The position numbers were made by a program, and so were the translations under genes. 64,000 bases of DNA, from positions 76,487,111 to 76,551,110 of the forward strand of contig CM072511.1 of NCBI GenBank assembly GCA_036898135.1, in the 5' to 3' direction. Positions 11,401-20,283 of this stretch are shown piece by piece. The notes below the pieces were generated by a model. That model made no database searches, had not been told where the DNA came from, and worked only from the letters and a program-made list of their open reading frames with translations. Numbering within the stretch: the first letter of the stretch is position 1; each line of letters opens with the position of its first letter. The DNA comes from Oncomelania hupensis (lineage: Eukaryota; Mollusca; Gastropoda; Littorinimorpha; Pomatiopsidae).

Positions 11401-13921
11401 TTTTATAATTCGGTGACCAGAGAAAGAACAATCCTTGTTTTCACCTGTATAATCAGATCTTATTGAAGAAAAAGTTAATAAATAGCTATTTTTTTAAAGG
11501 GAAAAAAGGGCAAAATTTTTACGGAGTTAAACTGCTTAGTTTTTCTCTAAAATGCACCAGATTGCACAGATTTTAATACATATTTTAAAAAATTTCCTAG
11601 GACCCTCCTAGGGGGGAATGGTATTTCCTCTTTTTTTAACAGGGGTAATTCCATGCTCTGATAAAATAAAATAAATAACATTTAAAAGCCATTTCGGTTT
11701 TGCTCTTTATTCATCAATACTATTTTATTATTATTTATATTATACTATGTATGTACTCACCCACCCCAAAAAACAAACAATTGCAAGAGTTAGAACAACT
11801 TTTGGGGGGGGGAGGGGGGGGGGGGGGCGCCGTCTGCCTGTGTAAAATTTGCAAATGGCTTAATTTCTTGGAATCTATTTCATCACAACCAATATTGGTA
11901 GAATGGTGTATATGAGTGAGACCTCAAAAATGATCAGTGAATGAATTACTTCACTTCAAGGTCGTCAGGGTCACAAGGTCAGCAAATGTTAGTTTTTAAA
12001 AATGACACATTTCTACAGAATTTCACTTTTTTGAAAGTTATTGATATTAAACATGATTGATGCATGATACTGATAGATATCAATGAGACATATATACCAT
12101 GCGAATTTGGTCAGCCTCACTCCAAGGTAATGGTTGAGCTGCTAAAGTCGGTTGATACTGGTACTTTGAATTGACCTTGATCCTAAACTATGAGAGGCAA
12201 AAAGTCCAAACATATATTGATCTTTAACCCTACCAGACCTGAGCCTCCCATGCTAACTCGCCCCCATACCTGAACTCCCCGGCAAAAAATAAGGAAAATG
12301 TACAAGGGTTAGAAAATTGCTAGTATCATGCAAACCAGTAGTGAATAATCCTATTGATGAAGAAAATCTGCTTCAATGCTGTCTGAATTGTCCAAAGCTG
12401 CCATTACCTGCTGTTTATTACACAGACTAACAACCTCATCTCAAGTGAAGATGATGCAGCCATGGCTCTACAAGTGTCCAAGGCTCTGACTTCGGCTTTG
12501 CTCAAATATCGTCTCAAGTCCACACCAGAAGAGGTCAGTGGTTTACTTTGTGTGGTAACTATGTTATTACACTGTTTGTTGGTTGTCATCTGATGGTTTG
12601 ACATTTCCATGGTGGAAGTATATAAATGTAGGAGGGTGATAGGGAGCTCAGCAAAAAAGGAGAAATCATAGCCAAGAAGTTAAGACATAGGAAGACATAA
12701 AAATATTTATCAACAAAGTAAAATATTACAAGCCATTTGGTGTGGAAGATACAAAAATTATATAAAATAGTATACACTCTACTTCATATCCTATGCACAG
12801 CCTCACGGGCATTTGCTATAAAATACATTCATTTATAAGTGGAATAATGCACACACACAAAACAACAGATAATAAATCTAGGTTCTATCTGCAACCTCGC
12901 CATTTTTTAAAATTCTTTCACATGGCCATTTGAAATGTTTGCAAGAGCAGGGAAAATCAGATATCAAATGCAAGCGTTCAGTTTAAAAAAAAAAAAAGAT
13001 TAGTTTTGGTGTACAAAAAATAACATACAACTATTGTTGCAATAAAAGAAAGATAATATTTTTAAATGCATGTTTACAATAAATGATCCATTTCTGCTTC
13101 ATAATTTCAGTGGAAACTGTATTCTCCCAAGCAAGACCGGGTTGTACACTACTTGACTCTTTCTTATCAGAGAAGATCAGCCAGCCATATGTAGTTACCA
13201 CAAGCAGTAATTAATTGCTTAGCAGCCATAATTACGCGTTGCATACATTACACGTTACAAACATGATATTCCCAAGGAGTGTCTAAAAGGAAGAGCAACT
13301 TCATCATCATTTGACGCAGTCCACTCGGTTTCATTTAGTGGGAAAGTTGTTTACAGTTTAGTGATTTGGATCGGTGACTGGCTGGATCACTATTCAGAAA
13401 TTCTATCACAGACTGTTGAATTGGGTGTTTAAAAAGTGTAGTTCTAACTTCTTAACCGAAAGTCATGCACACCTCTCAGGAAACTATAGCATAATTAGTG
13501 CACTATGTTTCAGGATTCAAGAGCTGAAGCCAAAGACAAATCATTTGTGGAGAAACGCATTGAGGATGCAAAAAAGTTGTTCCACACTAAGCTGTCAACT
13601 CCTTCCAGCCAGTTTTCTGAGGCACAGATCCAGCAAGCATATCCTACTACCAGTAAGGTCAAAGAAGCAGCATCCCAGCCATCCCGCAACACAGTACAAC
13701 TGGCTGAACGCTTTGGATTGCCAACGCCTAGTGGTCTTGGCAGTAATCCAGTGCCAACATTTTCCCAGTCTCCAACTGTTGTGGCACCTCCACGAGCGTT
13801 TCTTTCCACCTTACAACAGAAACAACAGCAAGTGGACCCTCAAAGAGCATTATACTTAGCCCAACGGCAACAGAGGCTAGGCCGCAGTCAAGTAATGCGC
13901 CCTTTCAACCCTACCAAATAA
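2..13921 (+). CDS. RD/SR-rich protein with helix-Gly-helix repeats, 5'-partial, 7 exons
   Basis: I do not recognise this protein. The exon chain 2..400, 2399..2763, 4317..4835, 6739..6785, 9617..9817, 12426..12533 and 13514..13921 joins with consistent phases (0, 2, 1, 0, 0, 0) and ends at TAA 13919..13921. The first visible exon is already inside the protein. The N-terminal half repeats a motif of the form aromatic/Leu-xxx-Tyr/Phe-E-xx-G-(L/M/V)-(S/P)-x-E-x-A (for example YERRGLSPFEA, FERHGMPPEIA, YEKRGVSREVA, TGVSPEEA). An Arg-Asp-rich run in exon 2 and Ser-Arg-rich sequence in exon 3 follow, then a short conserved-looking DEFYRPTLTLGEELRK segment and a Gln/Pro-rich C-terminus ending MRPFNPTK. 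RD/SR composition is typical of nuclear RNA-processing proteins; that role is inference. Exon 3 has a frameshift near 4650..4671, so the copy may be damaged or the base miscalled. Confidence 0.75.
401..1240 (+). other. Intron 1, first part: no feature seen
   Basis: AT-rich intron sequence. The short direct/inverted phrase GAAATCCCT recurs near 625..720. No coding or transposon signal is seen. Confidence 0.5.
1278..1453. mobile_element. 176-bp MITE, CAGACCTGCC ends, 6-bp TSD
   Basis: Inverted ends CAGACCTGCCTAC and GTAGGCAGGTCTG, flanked by CTGCTG at 1272..1277 and 1454..1459. GGCGGGAG/CTCCCGC subterminal repeats face each other. It has no coding capacity. It is the smallest of five related elements in the window. 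Confidence 0.8.
1970..2160 (-). mobile_element. SINE fragment with (AAT)n tail
   Basis: The stretch after the (ATA)n run resembles 14640..14800 and 42640..42760 (phrases GCTTTTCCC, TCAGGCTCAAA, CACCCACTCTCACAC). The orientation is inferred from the tail. The tRNA-like head is missing here. Confidence 0.45.
2399..2763 (+). CDS. RD/SR gene, exon 2 (Arg-Asp-rich)
   Basis: It follows TTCTCAG|GTTGTT and reads on in phase 0. It carries a dense RDRD/RDRE run (about residues 30-80 of the exon) and then two further Gly-helix repeats (YEKRGVSREVA and the start of the next). The donor is a weak AA|GTTTGT. I chose it because it alone gives the phase (2 nt) that fits the next acceptor and rebuilds an unbroken repeat across the junction. 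Confidence 0.75.
2764..3330 (+). other. Intron 2, first part, with a short non-LTR 3' end
   Basis: Mostly featureless. Bases 3230..3318 end in CAGTCCACTGGACC followed by ATTGATTGATT, which matches the 3' end of the R1/LINE group found elsewhere. It is therefore probably a truncated retroelement tail. Confidence 0.4.
3331..4201 (+). mobile_element. hAT-like element remnant, CAGA..TGCC ends, BED-like finger
   Basis: Inverted ends CAGATTTGCCTACC and GGTAGGCAAGTCTG. The flanks are ATCTAT and ATTTAT (6 bp, one mismatch). Inside, 3691..3882 encodes FARCTSCKIVFTIA followed by H-x5-type residues, a decayed C2H2/BED-like finger of the kind found at the start of hAT transposases. The rest of the enzyme is missing. 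It is inserted in intron 2 of the RD/SR gene. Confidence 0.7.
4317..4835 (+). CDS. RD/SR gene, exon 3 (Ser-Arg-rich, frameshifted)
   Basis: Acceptor TTTACAG|A; the first base completes a Lys codon and the exon continues TGVSPEEAERRF. Ser/Arg/Asp-rich sequence runs in one frame to a TGA at 4669..4671. Equally Arg/Asp/Ser-rich sequence then carries on in the next frame to the donor GAAG|GTGAGG. No plausible intron separates the two halves (about 25 bases at most), so this looks like a one-base insertion or two-base loss between about 4640 and 4671. Confidence 0.75.
4836..6738 (+). other. Intron 3: GT microsatellite and decayed repeat
   Basis: A (GT)n tract lies at 5454..5487. Bases about 5500..5700 resemble the second AGGTCA-type repeat family (GCTGAACGGATTGAAT, TTGCAGATAGTTCA). 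No coding signal is seen. Confidence 0.5.
5454..5487. repeat. (GT)n microsatellite
   Basis: Uninterrupted alternating GT/TG for about 34 bases. Confidence 0.9.
6739..6785 (+). CDS. RD/SR gene, exon 4 (47-nt micro-exon)
   Basis: Acceptor ATTTCCAG|AT and donor AAG|GTGATT. It starts with two bases that complete an Asp codon from exon 3 and ends in phase 0. It encodes DEFYRPTLTLGEELRK across the junction. It is too short for an ORF scan and was found by phase matching. Confidence 0.7.
6890..7490 (-). repeat. AGGTCA-type dispersed repeat, decayed
   Basis: The order of phrases (GTGTATTCAACAAATGTCAAG, GTGATTGAATGAATTCACTTC, ATGACCTTGTGA) follows the copy at 1480..1960, with fewer intact AGGTCA motifs. 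Bases 7490..8203 beyond it show only a short (AT)n run at 7789..7808. Confidence 0.5.
8204..9455 (+). mobile_element. hAT-like transposon, deleted, CAGACCTGCCAACC ends, 6-bp TSD
   Basis: Inverted ends CAGACCTGCCAACC and GGTTGGCAGGTCTG, flanked by TGAATA at 8198..8203 and 9456..9461. Subterminal TACGA/CCGTA words repeat near the left end. It is 1,252 bp, far shorter than an autonomous hAT element. It sits in intron 4 of the RD/SR gene and keeps the N-terminal part of a transposase. Confidence 0.85.
8582..9340 (+). pseudogene. hAT-like transposase N-terminal remnant
   Basis: The frame from about 8612 encodes a basic N-terminus, then YARCRFCEFDFSVAHGG and an H-x5-H pair (KKHVQSKRH). This is a BED/C2H2-like DNA-binding finger (C-x2-C...H-x5-H) followed by FGTDGSQEGED near residue 195. 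The reading then shifts frame at about 9180..9190 and continues as PIVVRALDRNLNIKTE to about 9340. The C-terminal catalytic and dimerisation parts are absent. It cannot be active. Confidence 0.7.
9485..9548 (+). repeat. G-rich tract with quadruplex potential
   Basis: Runs of three to nine G separated by TGA or TA (GGGG...GGGTGAGGGTAGGGG...). It lies 70 bases before exon 5 of the RD/SR gene. Confidence 0.6.
9617..9817 (+). CDS. RD/SR gene, exon 5
   Basis: Acceptor TTTCCAG|AGG and donor CTG|GTAGGT, 67 codons, phase 0 at both ends. It begins RRLLEGLPALPFKQAKLTES and then becomes low-complexity Thr/Pro/Ser-rich. It lies just downstream of the hAT-like element at 8204..9455. Confidence 0.75.
10112..11660 (+). 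mobile_element. DNA-transposon remnants with a THAP-like segment
   Basis: The left edge at 10112 reads CAGACCTGCCAAACC, like the hAT-like family, but I find no matching right end. 10526..10610 encodes MKYCAAFGCSNS...TFPFI, which resembles the start of a THAP domain. 10980..11335 continues with a charged, Ser-rich tail. The right edge near 11660 reads CCATGCTCTG. Internal phrases near 11545..11600 recur inside the element at 40972..42443. It is probably two or more broken elements. All frames are interrupted. Confidence 0.45.
11780..12240 (-). repeat. AGGTCA-type dispersed repeat
   Basis: It follows the same phrase order as 1480..1960 (GTGTAAAATTTGCAA, AAGGTC..CAGGGTCACAAGGTCAGC, CAATGAGACATAT, AATTGACCTTGATCC). 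It starts just after a long G run at 11803..11827. Confidence 0.6.
12426..12533 (+). CDS. RD/SR gene, exon 6
   Basis: Acceptor TTACACAG|ACT and donor GAG|GTCAGT, 36 codons, phase 0 at both ends. It encodes a short predicted helix (SSEDDAAMALQVSKALTSAL). Confidence 0.75.
12534..13513 (+). other. Intron 6: nothing recognised
   Basis: AT-rich sequence without coding potential, transposon ends or clear repeats. Confidence 0.5.
13514..13921 (+). CDS. RD/SR gene, terminal exon
   Basis: Acceptor TGTTTCAG|GAT; open for 135 codons to TAA at 13919..13921. It starts with a charged helix (EAKDKSFVEKRIEDAKKLF) and continues into Ser/Pro/Gln-rich sequence. A usable poly(A) signal lies about 90 bases downstream. 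Confidence 0.8.
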   Translation, partial: DSRAEAKDKSFVEKRIEDAKKLFHTKLSTPSSQFSEAQIQQAYPTTSKVKEAASQPSRNTVQLAERFGLPTPSGLGSNPVPTFSQSPTVVAPPRAFLSTLQQKQQQVDPQRALYLAQRQQRLGRSQVMRPFNPTK

Positions 13922-14640
13922 ATTACTGCATGTAGATACACGATTTATAATTAATGACAATGTCCGGTTCATTTTGTTATTAGGTCTAAAATCACTGGGT
14001 ACAGACCTTAAATAAATGAAAGGAATTTGGTTATTACGCATTCAACCCTATCAGAAAAATTGCTGTTTAAATAAATTAATTTTAATGAAAGATAATGTAC
14101 TGGATGCCGAACCACTGTCCATAAAATGTAACATAAACGTTACAATATGTTAGAAAAAATGAGTACTTTCCTTATGAGAATCAGATAGTTTCACAGGTCT
14201 TTTTGTGTTCCATTCGATTCTGGTGAAACGCCTTTAGGATAGTGATAGGAGGGATGTTTACCGATTGTATTATATTATATTAAAGAAAGTAATGGAGGTA
14301 TTTAAATCATATCTTACCAAGTATGTATGCATGAGCAGTAGTTATTTTTTTCTTACTGAAAGAAATATGCTTAATAAATTATTTTAGTAATAGTAAGTTA
14401 GCTTTGTCAGATAAAACATCGACTGCTCGCGATCAGTATTTACTTGCTCAAAAACTTCAACAGTGACTAACAGGCAATCTTCTGATAAGTTCTAACACAG
14501 TGGTATGTTGTAAAAATCAGTATTCCTCAGTTTTATGCACAATTTTACTCGGAACATTTCTTCTTTTACCTTCAGGAGTTTTTTCCTCCCCAAACTTGAT
14601 TTAACCATCATTATTTATAATTATATAATTATAATATTAA
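13922..14640. other. 3' flank of the RD/SR gene
   Basis: It holds the 3' untranslated region with AATAAA signals at 14011 and near 14070, then AT-rich intergenic sequence with no further feature. Confidence 0.4.
14011..14016 (+). terminator. Poly(A) signal of the RD/SR gene
   Basis: AATAAA about 90 bases after the stop codon. An earlier AATAAA overlaps the stop itself (13917..13922) and is probably too close. Another lies near 14070. Confidence 0.5.
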
Positions 14641-15030
14641 TGGATGCTTTTCCCCATAAGTCATAAATCGGGCTTAAAGTACGGCTATCTGTACCAACAT
14701 GCACGATCACTGATTTCCATAAACAATTATTATCTAACTAACTGGTTTCACACATTCTCAACAAACACTATCATACAAACATGTGATGTAAAAGGAGGAA
14801 AATCGCTATTAGAGGACAGAAGAAAATCAAATGTTATTTTTGAAATATTAGATTGACCGTATCCAATACCATTAATAAAAGGATGGAAAAAACCCGAGTA
14901 CCAGAAAACCCTTGGTTACCTGAATGGTTTCATACTTAAGTTCGATCGTTGCGGGAATTGAACCCATGACTTTCAGCATTGGAAACCTGCGGTTAATCAA
15001 CTGTGCCACCAGGCCACCCCCAAAACTTCA
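14640..15030 (-). mobile_element. tRNA-derived SINE
   Basis: Read on the minus strand, a tRNA-like head starts near 15030 with an A-box-like TGGCACAGTTGATTAACC and a good B box (GGGTTCAATTCCC, complement of 14953..14965). The body ends in AT-rich sequence near 14640. It has lost tRNA folding around the anticodon, so it is not a tRNA gene. Bases 15030..15700 beyond it show nothing recognisable except weak AGGTCA-type decay at 15490..15700. Confidence 0.55.
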
Positions 15031-15705
15031 ACAGCGGGACTGTAGTCACTATACAATGAATTGGGACCGATGTTGACATTCCTTTGCTTTTGGCTTTTAG
15101 CGTAGCCAATCAGAAATTAGATAACAAAAACAATAGAGAGGAAAAATTAGTCGGCTCTTTCCAATGAGGTATTACACAAGGTATCTTCATGTCATAGAAA
15201 CTTTTATGCCATGTAGCTAAAAATGCAACCTACTTTACTCTAAGCAACCCATTTCTTGAGTCGACTACTTGCTGGCTCGTAGCTGCTCCACACTGAAACA
15301 ACATAGGTTCTTATTTTTCTCGGCCGTTTATGAATCAAAATGCATAAAACTGGCTTTTCATACATGCATGCAAAGTAATCAGCAGTTCACCCTTCCCATT
15401 TTTGATTCCCATGTGTGCAACAGTATATGTATCAATAAAATAATTCCAGAATTTGGCAAATCCGAACAAGACAAGTTAAAAAATTTACGTTCATGAAAAT
15501 TTCAGTCCATATGTATAGTCAAATGTCAACTTTAATTTGTCTGAACCTATTGTAACTATCCAAACCACACATGGTAGGATGGTGTATCCCTAATAGAGAC
15601 AGGAAATTATTAGTGATTGGGTGACATCACTTCACAGTCCAGATGACAGAGAAAACAAAACTTTCACACATTTTCCATTTTTTTCTCACCAAAGATATTA
15701 ATTAA

Positions 15706-16690
15706 TGATTGAGGTACAATAGAGGATTTCTTCTTCTCTGTTCTGGGGACATGCTAGAACTGATGGGTCTTTGGTGTGTGGTTGTAAAGATCAGAGCAAC
15801 GCTCTGTCCATCTATCCAAGACTTCTTGTTCTTCCGTAACGCCAGACTTGCTTTGGATCGTGGAGACCTTGGGTTGTTTAACACTTGTCAGCCGCTCCAG
15901 AGTCTGGTTCTTGCTGTTGTTCTTGTTCAGACTGTTCTCTATTTCCTGGCATTTATCGTCTATCTAGTTCTCCTTTGCTGTGTGCATGCCTTTTTGGATG
16001 TCGTTGATTTTTCGGTATGCATCAGCTCCCTGGGTTTTTTTTGTTTTGGGGCGGTGCTTGCTAAGGATCACAGTGGCGGCATCTGTCACAGTTGAGTTGA
16101 AGGTGGTGGTCATTGTGTCGACCTCTACTTCACCAGCTCTCAAAATGAGCAGTGGTGCAAGTTTCCCTCCAATTGTATTGTTTCTGCCATTTTCTGGTCT
16201 TTGTCTACATTGAACTTGCTGTGTTTGCTCTCTCTAAAGTGGAGCCGGAAAGACAGCACGAGATCTTGGTCACTTCCGATGTCTGCTCCTGGAAAAGTGC
16301 TCTGCCAATGTTGACGCTTGATCTGAAGCGTTTCTTGACCATGATGTAGTCAATCTGGTTGTGATGCTCCCCGCTGAGACTGTGCCAGGTACATCGTCTG
16401 GATTTTTGTAGAGACCAAGCGTGTTTGACTGTCTCAGATTGTTGTATCTGGCAAACTCCAAGAGACTCAGACCTGTCATTTGTCTCGTTGTTGCAATGGG
16501 GTCCACATGTCTCTCCCCAGTTGTCGGACGCATCTTGGCCAACCTTGACCTTCCAATATGCACTATGACTATGTCTTTCTGCACTTGGTCAAGGACAGCA
16601 TACAGATGTTATAGAAATCCTCGACTTCACTGTCGTCGGTCTGATGTTGGGGCATAGGCCTGGATGATGGTGATGTTAAAATATAACATT
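15706..16690 (-). mobile_element. RTE-like LINE fragment (endonuclease region)
   Basis: On the minus strand, with several frameshifts, it encodes pieces of an APE-type endonuclease and linker: KVGQDASDNWGETCGPH, HNQIDYIMVKKRFRSS, and KENWIDDKCQEIE. It parallels the better-kept copy at 56085..58127 and supplies the empty site for an insertion in that copy. The RT domain is absent. Confidence 0.75.
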
Positions 16691-17228
16691 ACTATATAAG
16701 TGATTCAGTTGGTCTTCTACGATTTCTACGATTGGGGTATACTCTGGCTCATACATTTATAAGGAAAATGAGTACATGTTTAAACTATAGTTTGGGCATA
16801 CACTTGAACCCAAACAACGCATTTCTGATGAGTTAGAACCCTTTAACTGTTTTGTTTTAGTATTTTAAAACATGATCACTACTGGGCACATATTTTCTTG
16901 TAGATGATTGTGAATAGATTTCCTGAAGAGTTTTGTTCTTGGTTAATGGAATCTGTAATATATTTTAACTTGTTACTGTGTTCATTACTCTTGCCCAAAT
17001 GCAAACTCAAAGCACAGTTTAGCATAGGGATATTTTTTAGGGATTCATTATTGTTTGTGTGTGTTGAACCAATAGAGATGTTTATTGCTTTTTATCACTT
17101 TTGACGAATTTTCCTTTCTTTGAGGTTGTAAATTTAAAGTAAATTTTACTCTGATTTTGTCTGCCATAATCTCCTGTTGAGTGAGATCAATTACAGGCCT
17201 TGGTTTATTCAAGAATGTTGAACCTAAA

Positions 17229-17725
17229 GGGCCTTTCAGATGTAAACATGTTTCGTCATGTTTTGTGGCAGGCAAAGGACATGCTTGTCGTGGCCACATC
17301 TGACCACAAATGACCACATTTGAACTCATTTGACCCATGCGCGCATACCTTTACCTTTATAGTATATTTCCTATTTTATTTTGCACACTGCTGAATGTGT
17401 GTCCTTATGACCAATCAGAATGCTCAGCACAAAACTTCCCCATTAGTCAGCCAATGAAAAACAATGTCAGTTTCATTTGCTGTTTCCTATTGGTCCATTT
17501 ACTCTTTTGACTCCTCCTTTCCTTGAGATAATTGTTGCAGTAATATTTGCGTGTTAAAAGAACAACGGCAACTGCCGCTGCATTTTCTATAGAAAATAAC
17601 GGAAGCCATTTTGTTACTATGCAGCTTTCCCATACAGCTTTGCAAATTGCAAAGCTCATGGTCATATTGCAGACAATGCTTGCTACCTTTGCCTGCATTG
17701 AAACATGTTCACGTCTGAAAAGACC
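17229..17725. mobile_element. 497-bp MITE, GGGCCTTTCAG ends, TAAA flanks
   Basis: The left end GGGCCTTTCAGATGTAAAC and right end (reverse complement) GGTCTTTTCAGACGTGAAC match over about 26 bases, through AACATGTTTC. TAAA flanks both sides (17225..17228, 17726..17729). The terminal words resemble PIF/Harbinger ends, but the 4-bp flank does not fit the usual 3-bp duplication, so the superfamily is open. No transposase is present. 16690..17228 and 17730..18035 show nothing else. Confidence 0.6.
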
Positions 17726-19016
17726 TAAAGGGTGAGTGTCGGATGTCATGACACATAAATTTTAAAAAATTTATTTATTCAACTTGAGGATGTTTTGATG
17801 TTTTATTTTATGCGCACTGTTGTATTTGTATCTGGATATTGTTTGATGTTATATTTGTTGTACACTGCAAGACATATTTCTTATTGCTTATAGGACAATA
17901 AAGTTTCTGATGAACAGAAAGAAGTAACTGGTTTTGTATTCATGCATACTTTGTATTACAGGTGGGTTGTAGTCGGTTGTCTCTTTCCTGTGTAACGGAG
18001 TTTAAAAGTTCTTTAGGTTTTATTAGATTAGATATTGAATGTTTATAAGGTCCAGCGAACTGCCAAGAGTTGAATCAGGACCACACAAAACAAATCAAAA
18101 TCAGAATAAACTCCTAACATTTAAATATGATAAAAGATGTAAATAAAACCAGTCTTACTAATGAAATTTAACAAAGAATATATAACAAGATGATCTGACC
18201 TATATGCGATAAAACAAACCAACATCGTGTAAAAATTGAATCAGGTGTTGGCTATTGCAGACTTTAAAAATCTCGTTAAAAGGTATCAAACCAAAATATC
18301 TTTCTCTTTCATCAACCAGCACATTCAGACATAAAATGGCGGACGGAAAAGGACATCACATGCAAAGCACCACCAGTACTAAAAAAGGATACTGTTGCAC
18401 TATGCATAGGATAGACGGCTGGCGCGTCTAATGTCGCCTCTAAACCATCTCTGCTGCACAGTGTGAGACGGCAAAGAGAAGTGACGTAGGCTTCGTCCAG
18501 TCTCGGCTATGCAATGTGGTCCTATCACAAAATAGCTGTGGTAATCACAAATGAAACAGACCATGAATACAACGATTTTGCTGGTCCACCATATTGATAT
18601 TTTCAATACAAAACGACTTTACCATACACATGACTACGTATAACATATACAGATTAAGCAGTACACAATTCTTGATAACAGTTCATTAAAAGGTCAAAAA
18701 TAGTCTTTAACTTATATAGTCTATAAACTTCTTATGTACTCCTTATTTACAGCACATTGAATTCGGCCCAGGTCTAAATGATAAAATGCTCATAAATGGC
18801 TACAATACGTAGGAGAATCTGAATTTAAAATGGTGGTTGAGGTCATCGACAACATTCTCCAAAAATTTTGCCTTGAGGATTTTGATGGTCACTTCCCCAT
18901 CTGGGAGAGTGACCATTGAGATCTCCAACAATCACAAAGAGAGATGGGAGTTAGTCTATCAATTTAAGCACTTAGGAGCATCATTGCACTGATCACCATG
19001 GGAATCTCTCACACAC

Positions 19017-19591
19017 CCCCGTTGGGGTGCCGGGGGTTTCAGTATAAATAGTATCCCCACTTTCTGGAAATTGAGTGCTTTAAATTCCCACTGTCGCTGT
19101 CTTTCTCATTTGCTCTTTCTCATTCCTGCTCTTTTCTATCAATCTGCTATACTATCGTCTTCTTCGCTAGACCAGTCTCCTACCTTTTTTCTTGAAAACT
19201 CTTCCGGGACAAGACTCCTTGTTTGTGTATGAGGTCTGTTGGATCAGCTTGGGAATATTGGACGCTTTCTGCCAGGTGGTCACTAGGGCTTCCTATGATG
19301 TTATTATTTAGCAATGTAGGCATTTTATATGTATGTTTTTTGTTGATAATTTATAATGATGTTTGTATTCTAGTTTGTTTTTGTAAACGGGGGTTCGATA
19401 AGTTGGGGTGAAGCCTCAGCCGTCCCCTGCATGGGATGTCTTTATTGTAAAGTGACTGGCTGGTGGAGAGCTTTCAGTTTTACCACTAGGGTTGTTTCAG
19501 CAGAACTTTTATGCGGATCGGGGGTTGTCCGGTCCTGATTTGGCTCAAAAGAGTCCGCTGGACCTAAAGCAATAATAATGTAATGTATTGT
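19017..19591 (+). mobile_element. R1 SINE-like repeat, copy 1, 14-bp TSD
   Basis: A repeat of about 575 bp starts CCCCGTTGGGGTGCC, has TATAAATAG about 30 bases in, and ends GTCCGCTGGACCTAAAGCAATAATAATG. It is flanked by AATCTCTCACACAC at 19003..19016 and 19592..19605. It lies in the ORF1 of the LINE 18040..21220; the other LINE copy has the empty site near 53687..53700. The 14-bp duplication and A/T-rich simple tail mean target-primed insertion. It has no coding capacity. Confidence 0.8.
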
Positions 19592-19678
19592 AATCTCTCA
19601 CACACTTGAAACAGGTTGGTGTGCTTTTTATATGCCGAGCTGCCGTGACCATACCTTTGGCATTTAAAAAATCGCAGT

Positions 19679-20283
19679 TTTACCCGTTGGGGTGCCGGGG
19701 GTTTCAGTATAAATAGTATCCCCACTTTCTGGAAATTTAGTGCTTTAAATTCCCACTGTCGCTGTCTTCCTCATTTACTCTTTCCCATTCCTGCTCTGTC
19801 CTATCACTCTGCTATACTATCTTCTTCTTCGCTAGATCAATGACCTACCTTTTTTCTTGAAAACTCTTCCTGGACAAGACTCCTTGTTTGTGTATGAGGT
19901 CTGTTGGATCAGCTTGGGAGTGTTGGACGCTTTCTGCCGGGTGGTCACTAGGGCTTCCTATGTTATTATTTCGCAATATAGGCATTTTATATGTATATGT
20001 TTTGTTGATAATTTATAATGATGTTTGTATTCTATTTTGTTTTTGTAACCGGGGGTTCGAGTAGTTGGGGTAAAGCCTCAGCCGTCCCATGCGTGGGATG
20101 TCTTTATTGTAAAGTGACTGGCCGGTGGAGGGCATTCAATTTTCCCACTTGGGCTGTTTCAGCAGATCTTTTATGCGGATCGGGGGTTGTCCGGTCCTGA
20201 TTTGGCTCGGAAGAGTCCGCTGGACCTAAAGCAACAATCAATCAATCAATTAAAAGTTTTATCATTTTTAAAATTTTTTTAAC
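19679..20283 (+). mobile_element. R1 SINE-like repeat, copy 2
   Basis: About 95% similar by eye to copy 1, same orientation, ending in (AATC)n. ATCGCAGT flanks it at 19671..19678 and 20284..20291. It is inserted about 75 bases further along the same LINE ORF1. The LINE copy at 53750..53770 shows this site uninterrupted. Confidence 0.75.

Noticed and set aside
10112..11660. A sixth member of the CAGA..TGCC transposon family
   Set aside because: Only the left end fits; no matching right end or 6-bp duplication was found, so it is listed only as mixed remnants.
16800..16850. Second hammerhead from CTGATGAG at about 16825
   Set aside because: No GAAA segment or stem II follows in either direction.
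19017..20283. R1 pair as LTRs of a retrovirus-like element
   Set aside because: The two copies have separate target duplications, no primer-binding site or coding region lies between them, and both end in simple tails.
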